Origin: Cystobacter fuscus DSM 2262
Lineage (GTDB): Bacteria > Myxococcota > Myxococcia > Myxococcales > Myxococcaceae
Assembly (NCBI RefSeq): GCF_000335475.2
Contig: NZ_ANAH02000005.1
Location: forward strand, 186,001-250,000
Reading direction: 5' to 3'
DNA: 64,000 nucleotides
How positions within the stretch are numbered: position 1 is the stretch's first letter; each line of letters starts with the position of its first letter. Below, in pieces: positions 24,425 through 32,552 of this stretch. The position numbers and the translations under genes were made by a program. A model generated the notes under the pieces. The model was not told where the DNA came from, made no database searches, and saw only the letters and a list, made by a program, of their open reading frames with translations.

Positions 24425-27400
24425 ATGCCTCCTCCCTCTGCCCTGTTCACCGCCGTTCCCGCGGAGCTGGACTTCCCCGCGGACGAACGCCGCGTCCTCG
24501 CCTTCTGGAAGGAGCGCCGCATCTTCGAGCGGACGCTCCAGGGACGGGACAACGCTCCCGGCTTCGTCTTCTACGAGGGCCCGCCCACCGCCAACGGCCT
24601 GCCCCACAACGGCCACGTCCTCACGCGCGTCATCAAGGACCTGTTCCCCCGCTACAAGACCATGCGCGGCTACCGCGTCCCCCGCAAGGCGGGCTGGGAC
24701 ACGCACGGCCTGCCCGTCGAGGTGGAGGTCGAGAAGGAGCTGCGCATCCACGGCAAGGCGGAGATCGAGCGCTACGGCGTGGAGCCCTTCACCCAGCGCT
24801 GCATCGAGTCCGTCTTCCGCTACACCTCCGAGTGGGAGCGGCTCACCGAGCGCATCGGCTTCTGGGTGGACCTGCAGGACGCCTACGTCACCTACCACCG
24901 CGGTTACGTGGAGAGCGTCTGGTGGGCGCTCGCCGAGTTGCACCGCAAGGGCCTGCTCTACCGCGGCCATAAAATCGTCTGGTGGTGGCCCCAGGGCGGC
25001 ACGGCGCTCAGCTCGGGCGAGGTCGGCATGGGCTACCGCACCGTGGACGACCCCAGCGCCTACGTGGCCTTCCCGCTGCGCGACGCGCCCGACACCGCGC
25101 TGCTCATCTGGACCACCACGCCCTGGACGCTGCCCTCCAACATGTACGCCGCGGTCAACCCCACCGTGGACTACGTCACCGTGGACGCGGGCGAGCGCAA
25201 GCTCATCGTCGCCGCGGCCCTGCGCGAGGAGCTGGCCAAGAAGCTCAAGAAGGATCTGCCCGTGCTCGCCACCCTCAAGGGCAGCGAGCTGGTGGGCCGG
25301 CGCTACCTGCCGCCCTACGACGTCTACGTCCAGCGCGTGGGCGACACCCTGCTCCCCCTCGCCCAGGGCGGCACCGAGGCGCCCGCCTGGCGCGTCATCG
25401 GCGCGGACTTCGTCACGCTCACCAGCGGCACGGGCATCGTGCACGTCGCGCCCGCCTTCGGCGAGGACGACTACGAGGCCTTCCGCCGCGAGCGCACCCG
25501 CTTCACCCAGCCCCTGGAGATGTTCTGCGCCATCCGTCCGGACGGCACCTTCGGCGAGGACTTCCCCTCGCTCACCGGGCGCTTCGTCAAGGACGCGGAC
25601 AAGGAGATCCAGCGCGAGCTCAAGGAGCGCGGCCGGCTCGTGCTCATGGAGCAGTACCGCCACGAGTACCCCTTCTGCTGGCGCGCGGATGATGATCCGC
25701 TCATCCAGTTCGCCCGGCCCGCCTGGTACATCCGCACCACGTCCGTGAAGGACAAGGCCATCGCGAACAACCGCCAGGTCAACTGGGTCCCCGACCACAT
25801 CAAGGAGGGCCGCTTCGGCGACTTCCTCGCCAACAACGTGGACTGGGCCCTCTCGCGCGAGCGCTACTGGGGCACGCCCCTGCCCCTCTGGGTCCACTCG
25901 GAGACGGGTGAGGTGGAGGCCCACGCGTCGCTCGAGTCCCTGCGCGACAAGCCCGGCAGCACGCTCGCCGCCGTGGAGGCCGAGCTCAAGGCCTTCCTCG
26001 CGAGCAAGCCCGAGTCCGCCGGCGCCGAGCACCTCATCGTCCACAAGCCGTGGATCGACAAGGTCACCTACGAGAAGCCCGGCACCCCCGGCCGCTTCGT
26101 GCGCGTGCCCGAGGTGGTGGACGTGTGGTTCGACTCCGGGTGCATGCCCTTCGCCCAGTGGGGCTACCCCCACGCGCCCGGCTCGCACGAGAAGTTCACC
26201 CGCGCCTTCCCCGCCGACTTCATCTCCGAGGCGATCGATCAGACGCGCGGCTGGTTCTACTCGCTGCTGATGATCAGCACGCTCGTCTTCGACGAGGAGA
26301 CGCAGGCACGCCAGGGGATTGCTCCCGCGCGCGAGTACCCCCTGCCCTACAAGAACTGCATCGTGCTCGGCCACGTCTCCGACAAGGAGGGCAAGAAGGA
26401 GTCCAAGTCCAAGGGCAACTACACCCCGCCGGAGATCATCCTCGACGAAGTGCGCATGGACTTCGCCGTGCTCGACGACGCGCGCGCGGGCGTGCCCGGC
26501 GTGCCCGGCGAGGCGCTCATCGCCCGCGAGGACCTCGAGGGGTTGGATCTCCAGGAGGGCGCGAAGCTCCAGGTGTTCCGTCCGGACGCGCCCGACAAGG
26601 CGCTGACGCTCACCGTCAAGGTGCACAAGAAGCTCAAGCGCCGCGTGGTGCTGCTCGCCGCGAAGGACATCGCCGCCCTGGGCGTGAAGCCCCCGCCGCG
26701 CGGCGCGGAGGTGATGCCGGTGGAGGTGCCCCGGCTGCCGCCCGACGAGCGCGTGGTGCTCAAGGACCCTACCAGCCGGGCTCCCGGCGCGGACGCCTTC
26801 CGCTGGTTCTTCTTCGCCGCGAGCCCCACCTGGTCCAACACGCGCCACTCGCTGAGCAACGTGCGCATGTTGCAGAAGGACTTCCAGGTCAAGCTGCGCA
26901 ACGTCTACTCGTTCTTCACCATCTACGCGAACATCGACGGCTTCTCTCCGGCGCGGGGCAACCCGGACGCCACCGAGGTGCCCTGGCGCGCCATCCAGAA
27001 GAGCACCGGCTGGCGCCCCCCCGCCCAGCGCCCGGTGTTGGATCGGTGGATCCTCTCCGAGGTGCAGCTCGCCCTGCGCGACGTCACCCGGGGCCTGGAC
27101 ACCTACCAGGTGTACGACGCCGCCCAGCGCATGGTGGCGCTCGTGGACGCCCTGTCCAACTGGTACCTGCGCCGCAGCCGTGACCGCTTCTGGGCGCCGG
27201 GCCTGGAGCAGGACAAGCAGGACGCGTACTTCACCCTGTACGAGGTGCTCACCACGCTCGCCGCCATGAGCGCGCCCTTCACGCCCTTCTTCGCCGAGGA
27301 GATGTGGGGCAACCTCGTGCGCCAGCCCTGGCCTGGCACCCAGCCGGAGAGCGTCCACCTGGGCCACTTCCCGGAGGCGGACGCGAGCCTCATCGACGAG

Positions 27401-28153
27401 GCGCTCTCCACGGAGATGGGCGCGGTGCGCGAGCTCGTGTCACTCGGCCTCAAGGTGCGCACGGACAACCGCCTCAAGGTGCGTCAGCCGCTCTCGCGCG
27501 TGGACGTGGTGCTCGCGCGCCGCGAGCTGCGCGAGCGCGTGGCCCACTACGAGCACCTGCTCACCGACGAGCTGAACGTGCACGCGGTGCGCTTCCTCGA
27601 GGCGGGCCAGGAGGCCGACGTGGTGCGCTACAAGGTCCGGCCCAACCTGCGCACCATGGGCAGCCGCCTGGGCCCCAAGCTCGCCCCGGTGCGCAAGGCC
27701 TTCGACGCCGCCGACAGCCGGCTGCTCCAGGGTGAGCTCGCCCGCGAGGGCAAGGTGGCCCTGACGGTGGGCGGCGAGGCCATGGTGTTCCCCGCCGAGG
27801 AGCTCGAGGTGCTCGTGGAGGCCAACGCGGGCTATGCCGCCGCGGGCTCGGGCGTGGGCGTGGTGGTGCTCCACACGGAGCTCACCGAGGCGCTCGTGGA
27901 CGAGGGCCTGGTGCGCGAGCTGCTCGCCCGCGTGCAGGCGGCGCGCAAGGACCTGGCGCTCGGGTACACGGATCGCATCCGCCTGTGGGTGGACGGGGAT
28001 GCACGCGTGCGCAAGGTGGCCCAGGAGGCGCGTGAGCTCATCTCCCGGGAGACGCTCACCGCGGAGCTGAACGTGGGCCCCGAGGGCTTCACCACCGAGG
28101 AGGAAGTGAGCCTCAACGGGCTGCCCGCGCGCGTGCGCGTCGAGCGGGCCTGA
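24425..28153 (+). CDS. ileS: Isoleucyl-tRNA synthetase
   Basis: This class Ia synthetase of 1242 residues charges tRNA-Ile. The HIGH motif appears as HNGH (residues 61-64) within PPTANGLPHNGHVL, and the KMSKS motif as SKSKG (about 660-664). The editing domain lies between, and the anticodon-binding domain includes DRWILSEVQLALRD. At about residues 675-790, just after KMSKS, an extra segment of roughly 110 residues separates ILDEVRMDFAV from GADAFRWFFFA, where most enzymes run directly. The protein is longer than common IleRS (about 920-1050). ATG 24425 is preferred to the TTG-type start at 24407. An 83-bp scrap of this gene recurs at 30022-30104. Confidence 0.96.
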   Translation: MPPPSALFTAVPAELDFPADERRVLAFWKERRIFERTLQGRDNAPGFVFYEGPPTANGLPHNGHVLTRVIKDLFPRYKTMRGYRVPRKAGWDTHGLPVEVEVEKELRIHGKAEIERYGVEPFTQRCIESVFRYTSEWERLTERIGFWVDLQDAYVTYHRGYVESVWWALAELHRKGLLYRGHKIVWWWPQGGTALSSGEVGMGYRTVDDPSAYVAFPLRDAPDTALLIWTTTPWTLPSNMYAAVNPTVDYVTVDAGERKLIVAAALREELAKKLKKDLPVLATLKGSELVGRRYLPPYDVYVQRVGDTLLPLAQGGTEAPAWRVIGADFVTLTSGTGIVHVAPAFGEDDYEAFRRERTRFTQPLEMFCAIRPDGTFGEDFPSLTGRFVKDADKEIQRELKERGRLVLMEQYRHEYPFCWRADDDPLIQFARPAWYIRTTSVKDKAIANNRQVNWVPDHIKEGRFGDFLANNVDWALSRERYWGTPLPLWVHSETGEVEAHASLESLRDKPGSTLAAVEAELKAFLASKPESAGAEHLIVHKPWIDKVTYEKPGTPGRFVRVPEVVDVWFDSGCMPFAQWGYPHAPGSHEKFTRAFPADFISEAIDQTRGWFYSLLMISTLVFDEETQARQGIAPAREYPLPYKNCIVLGHVSDKEGKKESKSKGNYTPPEIILDEVRMDFAVLDDARAGVPGVPGEALIAREDLEGLDLQEGAKLQVFRPDAPDKALTLTVKVHKKLKRRVVLLAAKDIAALGVKPPPRGAEVMPVEVPRLPPDERVVLKDPTSRAPGADAFRWFFFAASPTWSNTRHSLSNVRMLQKDFQVKLRNVYSFFTIYANIDGFSPARGNPDATEVPWRAIQKSTGWRPPAQRPVLDRWILSEVQLALRDVTRGLDTYQVYDAAQRMVALVDALSNWYLRRSRDRFWAPGLEQDKQDAYFTLYEVLTTLAAMSAPFTPFFAEEMWGNLVRQPWPGTQPESVHLGHFPEADASLIDEALSTEMGAVRELVSLGLKVRTDNRLKVRQPLSRVDVVLARRELRERVAHYEHLLTDELNVHAVRFLEAGQEADVVRYKVRPNLRTMGSRLGPKLAPVRKAFDAADSRLLQGELAREGKVALTVGGEAMVFPAEELEVLVEANAGYAAAGSGVGVVVLHTELTEALVDEGLVRELLARVQAARKDLALGYTDRIRLWVDGDARVRKVAQEARELISRETLTAELNVGPEGFTTEEEVSLNGLPARVRVERA

Positions 28154-28167
28154 GAATTGGCTCTCGT

Positions 28168-28201
28168 CCCCGGGGTCGAGGGCCCTGCCCTGGCCCCGGG
28201 G
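28168..28201. terminator. Bidirectional terminator between ileS and the first SDR gene
   Basis: CCCCGGGG (28168-28175) and CCCCGGGG (28194-28201) can pair around an 18-base loop that is itself partly self-complementary. The two flanking genes converge on it. There is no clear T run. Confidence 0.4.
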
Positions 28202-28212
28202 GCGGGCGCACT

Positions 28213-28974
28213 TCAGATCTGCGCAATGCCGCCGTCGACGAAGAGCTCGATGCCGTTGACGTAGCTGCTGTCCTCCGAGGCGAGGAACACCGCCACCTTG
28301 GCGATCTCGTCGGGGTCCGCCATCCGGCCCATCGGGACGATGGCGGCGAACTGCTCGTAGACCGACCGCGCGTGCTCCTCGCCCCCGGCGAGGGTGTGGA
28401 GGGTGAGGCTTCCGGGCGTCCGGGTGGTGCCCGGACTGAGGACGTTGACGCGGATGGGGCGACCCTTCAGATCGAGGATCCAGTTGCGGGCGAAGTTGCG
28501 CACGGCGGCCTTGGTCGCGCTGTAGACGCTGAACGCCGGAGTGGCCATTGCGCTCGTCGTCGAGCCGTTGATGATGATGGAGGCCCCCTCGCGCAGCAGG
28601 GGCAGGGCCTTCTGGACCGTGAACAGGACGCCCTTGACGTTGGTGTTGAAGATGTCGTCGAAGTGCTCCTCCGTGATGGAGCCCAGGGCGGCGAACCCCG
28701 CCGTGCCCGCATTGGCGAAGACGATGTCCACGGCGTCCGCCTTCTGTTTCACCACCTCGTAGAGCCGATCGAGATCGGCCAGTTTGGACACGTCGCCCTG
28801 GATCCCCGTGGCCAGGGGACCGATCTCCTTCACCGCGGCGTCCAGCTCCGCCTGCCGGCGGCCAGTGATGAAGACCCTGGCGCCCTCGGCGGCGAAACGC
28901 TTCGCCGTGGCGAGGCCAATCCCTGAATTTCCACCCGTCACCACGGCCACCTTGCCCTGCAGCTTGTTGCTCAT
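28213..28974 (-). CDS. Short-chain dehydrogenase/reductase, copy 1
   Basis: The product has 253 residues. It shows the NAD(P)-binding TGGNSGIG motif near residue 14, an NAG strand end (VFANAGTAG), and the catalytic Ser...YxxxK in NGSTTSAMATPAFSVYSATKAA. An Arg follows the first strand in FITGRRQ. These are classical SDR oxidoreductases; the substrate is not known. ATG at 28974 follows GGGAGACACGACG; an earlier ATG exists 14 codons upstream. It is divergent from a LysR regulator. The pair is duplicated at 30131-31927, and the two SDRs are clearly paralogous along their whole length. Confidence 0.9.
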   Translation of the reverse strand: MSNKLQGKVAVVTGGNSGIGLATAKRFAAEGARVFITGRRQAELDAAVKEIGPLATGIQGDVSKLADLDRLYEVVKQKADAVDIVFANAGTAGFAALGSITEEHFDDIFNTNVKGVLFTVQKALPLLREGASIIINGSTTSAMATPAFSVYSATKAAVRNFARNWILDLKGRPIRVNVLSPGTTRTPGSLTLHTLAGGEEHARSVYEQFAAIVPMGRMADPDEIAKVAVFLASEDSSYVNGIELFVDGGIAQI

Positions 28975-29070
28975 CGTCGTGTCTCCCAGTCGTCGGCGGA
29001 GGAAGTTCATCGCCAACGAGAGGGATCTAATTTGGGACGATTGGCTCGAAAGGTGGATTTCATGGGAACC

Positions 29071-29087
29071 TGCGTTCTAGAAACGCA
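29071..29087. promoter_or_regulatory. LysR-type operator, SDR/LysR pair 1
   Basis: TGCGTT-N5-AACGCA is a perfect 6+6 palindrome in the 127-bp divergent gap, 15 bp before the LysR start. It fits LysR-family sites. The phrase GGAACCTGCGTTC is also present in front of the second LysR gene. Confidence 0.6.
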
Positions 29088-29101
29088 ACGATGAGGGCTC
29101 G

Positions 29102-30016
29102 ATGCGGGACTTGAATGACATGTTCTTCTTCTCCGAGGTGGTGGCGAACGGAGGCTTCGCGCCGGCGGGACGGGTGCTGCGGCAGTCCAAATCGAAGCTC
29201 AGCCGCCGGGTGGCACGGCTCGAGGAGCGCCTCGGGGTCCGGCTGATCGAACGCTCCTCGCGCCGCTTCCGCGTCACCGACGTCGGGCAGGCCTTCTACG
29301 ACCACTGCCAGAGCGTGATGGCGGAGGTGAACCGGGCCGAGGCCGTGGTGGCCGCCACCCAGGGCGAGCCGCATGGAACGGTCCGGTTCAACTGTCCCCA
29401 GGGCATGATGGATACCCTGGGGTGCCATCTCGTCCGCTTCATGGAGCGCTACCCCCGAGTGAACCTGCAGGTGGTGGCCACCAACCGGCGGGTCGATCTC
29501 ATCGCCGAGCGCATCGACCTCGCGCTGCGCGTGAGCCCCTCGCTCGACATCGACGCGTCATTCACCGTGCGCAAGCTCACCCAGAGCAACTGCATCCTCG
29601 TCGCGGCTCCGGTATGGGCCGACCGCCTCGGCGATGAGCGGAACGTGGAGCAACTGGCGTCGCTCCCCACCCTGAGCATCAACGAACGGGAAGGGCAGGA
29701 CACCTGGGCGCTCCTTGGACCCGAGCAGCGGACCTTCACCCTCCACCACATGCCCCGCCTGTCGTGTGGGGATTGCCAGGCCGTCCTGGGAGCGGCGATC
29801 GCCGGGCTGGGGATCACCCTGTTGCCCGAAGCTCTCTGCGGCCCCGCCCTGCGCTCCGGCCAGCTCGTCCGGGTGTTTCCGGACTGGCACACCCAGGAAG
29901 GAATTCTCCACCTCGTCTTCACCAGCCGTCGGGGCCTTCCACCCCCGGTGTCCGCGTTGATCGAGTACCTGGCGGAGCATGTTCGAAATCCCTTCTCCAT
30001 GAAGATGGCGTCCTGA
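29102..30016 (+). CDS. LysR-family transcriptional regulator, copy 1
   Basis: The product has 304 residues. An N-terminal winged helix (FFFSEVVANGGFAPAGRVL, KLSRRVARLEERLGVRLIER) is followed by a LysR substrate-binding domain (TVRFNCPQGMMDTLGCHLV, RVDLIAERIDLALRV). It most likely regulates the divergent SDR gene. The ATG at 29102 follows GATGAGGGCTCG. The closest relative in the window is copy 2 (31013-31927). The gene ends six bases before a scrap of ileS. Confidence 0.92.
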   Translation: MRDLNDMFFFSEVVANGGFAPAGRVLRQSKSKLSRRVARLEERLGVRLIERSSRRFRVTDVGQAFYDHCQSVMAEVNRAEAVVAATQGEPHGTVRFNCPQGMMDTLGCHLVRFMERYPRVNLQVVATNRRVDLIAERIDLALRVSPSLDIDASFTVRKLTQSNCILVAAPVWADRLGDERNVEQLASLPTLSINEREGQDTWALLGPEQRTFTLHHMPRLSCGDCQAVLGAAIAGLGITLLPEALCGPALRSGQLVRVFPDWHTQEGILHLVFTSRRGLPPPVSALIEYLAEHVRNPFSMKMAS

Positions 30017-30021
30017 GAGGG

Positions 30022-30104
30022 AACTGGTACCCGCGCCGCGGCCGGGACCGCTTCTGGGCACCGGGCCTGGAGCAGGACAAGCAGGACGCCGACTTCACCC
30101 CGTA
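30022..30104 (+). repeat. 83-bp fragment of ileS between the two SDR/LysR pairs
   Basis: These 83 bases match 27158-27240 inside ileS with 7 mismatches and no gap (about 92%). In the ileS frame they read RDRFWAPGLEQDKQDADFTP. The fragment is out of any gene context and is presumably a by-product of the recombination that duplicated the SDR/LysR pair beside ileS. Confidence 0.88.
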
Positions 30105-30130
30105 GATGGGCGCGGGTGCACCAGCGCGCT

Positions 30131-30883
30131 TCAAATCTGCGCCGCGCCACCGTCGACGAAGAGCTCGGCGCCGTTGACGAAGCTGCTGTCCTCCGAGCCG
30201 AGGAACACCGCGGTCCGGGCGACCTCGTCGGGGTCCCCCAGCCGGCCCAGGGGAATGGTGGTGGCCATCTGCTCGAAGAGCGCCCGCGCCGCCTCCTCAT
30301 TCGGGGCGAGGCCATGCAGGCCGGGCGTCTTGATGGGGCCCGGGCTGATCACGTTGACGCGGATGCGGCGGTCCTTCAAATCGAGGATCCAGTTGCGGGC
30401 GAAGCTGCGCACGGCGGCCTTGGTGGCGGAGTAGACGCTGAACGCCGGGGTGCCCTGGATGCCCGCCGTCGAGCCCGTGAGGATGACGGAGGCACCGTCG
30501 CGCAGCAGCGGCAGGGCCTTCTGCACCGTGAACAGGGTGCCCTTGACGTTGGTGGCGAAGGTGTCGTCGAAGTGCTTCTCGGTGATGGAGCCCAGGGGAG
30601 CGAACTCGCCGCCGCCCGCGTTGGCGACGAGGATGTCGAGGGACGCCTGCTTCTGCTTCACCACCTCATAGAGGCGGTCGAGATCGGCCAGGTTCGAGGC
30701 ATCGGCCCGGACGCCCGTGGCGCTGGGGCCGATCAACTTCACCGCGGCGTCCAGCTCGGCCTGGCGGCGGCCGGTGATGAAGACGGTGGCGCCCTCGGCC
30801 GCGAACCTCCTGGCCACGGCCAGGCCAATCCCCGAGCTCCCACCCGTCACGACCGCCACCTTGCCCTGAAGTTTGTTGCTCAT
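30131..30883 (-). CDS. Short-chain dehydrogenase/reductase, copy 2
   Basis: The product has 250 residues. Motifs are TGGSSGIG, VANAGGGEF and Ser...YxxxK in TGSTAGIQGTPAFSVYSATK. It has the same start (MSNKLQGKVAVVTGG) and end (NGAELFVDGGAAQI) as copy 1. The ATG at 30883 is chosen by comparison with copy 1, although the frame stays open far upstream across the divergent LysR gene; that extension is an artefact of GC-rich DNA. Divergent from LysR copy 2. Substrate unknown. Confidence 0.9.
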   Translation of the reverse strand: MSNKLQGKVAVVTGGSSGIGLAVARRFAAEGATVFITGRRQAELDAAVKLIGPSATGVRADASNLADLDRLYEVVKQKQASLDILVANAGGGEFAPLGSITEKHFDDTFATNVKGTLFTVQKALPLLRDGASVILTGSTAGIQGTPAFSVYSATKAAVRSFARNWILDLKDRRIRVNVISPGPIKTPGLHGLAPNEEAARALFEQMATTIPLGRLGDPDEVARTAVFLGSEDSSFVNGAELFVDGGAAQI

Positions 30884-30983
30884 GGTTTTTCTCCCTGTGA
30901 TGCGGCGGCGGAGTTCGTCGTCGCGATGAGGGATATGTAGATTTGGAACGATGAATCCGATAGTTGGGCTTTTCAGGAACCTG

Positions 30984-31001
30984 CGTTCATTTTTTAGAAC
31001 G
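30984..31001. promoter_or_regulatory. LysR-type operator, SDR/LysR pair 2
   Basis: CGTTC-N8-GAACG is an inverted repeat in the divergent gap of the second pair, 12 bp before the LysR start. It lies at the same place as the palindrome of pair 1 but with a longer, AT-rich centre, so the two regulators may have drifted apart in site preference. Confidence 0.5.
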
Positions 31002-31012
31002 ATGAGGGCGTG

Positions 31013-31927
31013 ATGCAGGACTTGAATGATCTGTTCTTCTTCTCCGAGGTGGTGGCGAACGGGGGCTTCGCGTCGGCCGGACGGGTGCTGCGGCAACCCA
31101 AGTCGAAGCTCAGCCGCCGGGTGGCGCAGTTGGAGGAACGGCTGGGGGTGCGGCTGATTGAACGGTCCTCGCGCCGCTTCCGCGTCACCGACGTCGGGCA
31201 GGCCTTCTACGACCACTGCCAGAACGTGATGACGGAGGTGAAGCGGGCCGAGGCGGCAGTGGCCGCGACCCAGGGCGAGCCCCATGGGCCAGTCCGGTTC
31301 AGCTGTCCCCTGGGGCTGATGGAGCCCCTCTCGGGCATCCTCGCGCGCTTCATGGACCGCTATCCGCGAGTGAAGCTGCAGGTGGTGGCCACCAACCGGC
31401 GGGTCGATCTCATCGCCGAGCGCATCGACGTCGCGCTCCGGGTACGCACCTCGCTCGACACCGACGCGGCGCTCACCGTGCGCAAGCTCGCCCGGAGCCG
31501 CCGCATCCTCGTCGCGAGCCCCACGTGGGCCGAGCGCCTGGGTGGCACACAGGACGTGGAGACACTTTCCTCGGTGCCTACCCTGAGCGCGACGGAGCAG
31601 CCCGGCCAGGACGTCTGGGAGCTCATCGGCCCCGAGCAGCGGACGATCGCCATCCGCCACGAGCCGCGGTTGGCCTGCGGGGATTTCCAGGCCCTGCGGG
31701 AGGCGGCGCTCGCCGGGCTGGGCGTGTCCCTGCTGCCTGACCATACCTGCGCGCTCGACCTGCGCTCCGGCCGGCTGGTCCAGGTGTTTCCGGACTGGCA
31801 TGCCCCGGACGGAACGGTGCACCTCGTCTTCACCAGCCGCCGGGGTCTGCCGCCGCCCGTGAGCGCGTTGATCGATTATCTCGCCGAGCACCTTCGCGAC
31901 GCGTTGATGCTGGAAGCGGAAACATGA
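31013..31927 (+). CDS. LysR-family transcriptional regulator, copy 2
   Basis: The product has 304 residues from the ATG at 31013 (a GTG at 31010 is also in frame). The winged helix (FFFSEVVANGGFASAGRVL) is nearly identical to copy 1, while the effector domain (FSCPLGLMEPLSGILARFM, LRVRTSLDTDAALTVRKLA) is more diverged, as expected if the two sense different ligands. It likely controls the divergent SDR copy 2. Its stop overlaps the start of the TRIC-type gene (ATGA), so it may be the first gene of an operon with the TRIC-type and MFS genes. Confidence 0.92.
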   Translation: MQDLNDLFFFSEVVANGGFASAGRVLRQPKSKLSRRVAQLEERLGVRLIERSSRRFRVTDVGQAFYDHCQNVMTEVKRAEAAVAATQGEPHGPVRFSCPLGLMEPLSGILARFMDRYPRVKLQVVATNRRVDLIAERIDVALRVRTSLDTDAALTVRKLARSRRILVASPTWAERLGGTQDVETLSSVPTLSATEQPGQDVWELIGPEQRTIAIRHEPRLACGDFQALREAALAGLGVSLLPDHTCALDLRSGRLVQVFPDWHAPDGTVHLVFTSRRGLPPPVSALIDYLAEHLRDALMLEAET

Positions 31928-32547
31928 ACCTGCCCCTCTCCCAACTCGGCCCCGCGCTCGTCTGGCTCAACATCATCGGTATCGCGGTGTTCGCCGCCTC
32001 GGGCGCGCTCGCCGCTGCCCGGCGGCAACAGAACCTCGTCACGTTCGCCTTCTTCGCCGCCATCACCAGCACGGGCGGCGGCACCGTGAGGGATCTGCTC
32101 CTCGGCGCCCCCGTCTTCTGGATGCATGACTCGGGCGCGATCGCGGTCAGTCTGGCCATGGCGGTCCTGGTCTGGGTCACGCCCTCATGGCTGTGGCGGG
32201 GCAAGGCGCTCGACTGGTTCGACGCGATCGGCCTCGCCGCCTATGCCGTCTATGGCGCCGCCAAGGCTCGCAGCCTGGGCATCCCCGCCCTGCCCGCCGT
32301 GGTGATGGGCGTCGTCACCGCCTGCATGGGGGGCATCATCCGCGACGTGCTGGCGGGTGAGCCGTCCATCCTCCTGCGTCCGGAGATCTACGTCACCGCC
32401 GCCGCGCTCGCCGCCGCGCTGTACGTCGGGCTCGGCTCCCTGGGGGTCCCCATGCCCCTGGCCGCCGGCATCGCGGCCACCGCCGGCTTCGTCCTGCGGG
32501 CGCTCGCCATCACCCGGGGACTCGCCCTCCCCCTTTATCGAGGTTGA
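31924..32547 (+). CDS. TRIC/UPF0126-family membrane protein (possible cation channel)
   Basis: The product has 207 residues with about seven transmembrane segments. It carries the duplicated family signature: TSTGGGTVRDLLLG in the first half and MGGIIRDVLAGEPSILL in the second. Bacterial members of this family (YicG/YadS type) are related to the trimeric intracellular cation channels of animals; the glycine-rich motifs line the pore. The start overlaps the LysR stop by four bases, and the end overlaps the next open frame, suggesting an operon. Its link to the SDR/LysR genes is unclear. Confidence 0.88.
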   Translation: MNLPLSQLGPALVWLNIIGIAVFAASGALAAARRQQNLVTFAFFAAITSTGGGTVRDLLLGAPVFWMHDSGAIAVSLAMAVLVWVTPSWLWRGKALDWFDAIGLAAYAVYGAAKARSLGIPALPAVVMGVVTACMGGIIRDVLAGEPSILLRPEIYVTAAALAAALYVGLGSLGVPMPLAAGIAATAGFVLRALAITRGLALPLYRG

Positions 32548-32552
32548 ACACC

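Noticed and set aside
24410-27367. Long minus-strand open frame (985 codons) inside ileS
   Set aside because: It is an antisense shadow of ileS in GC-rich DNA: His/Leu/Val/Arg/Gly-heavy composition, no recognisable motif and no ribosome site.
30131-31891. Extended 586-residue version of SDR copy 2
   Set aside because: The first 336 codons run antisense through the LysR gene and the operator region; the SDR begins at MSNKLQ as in copy 1.
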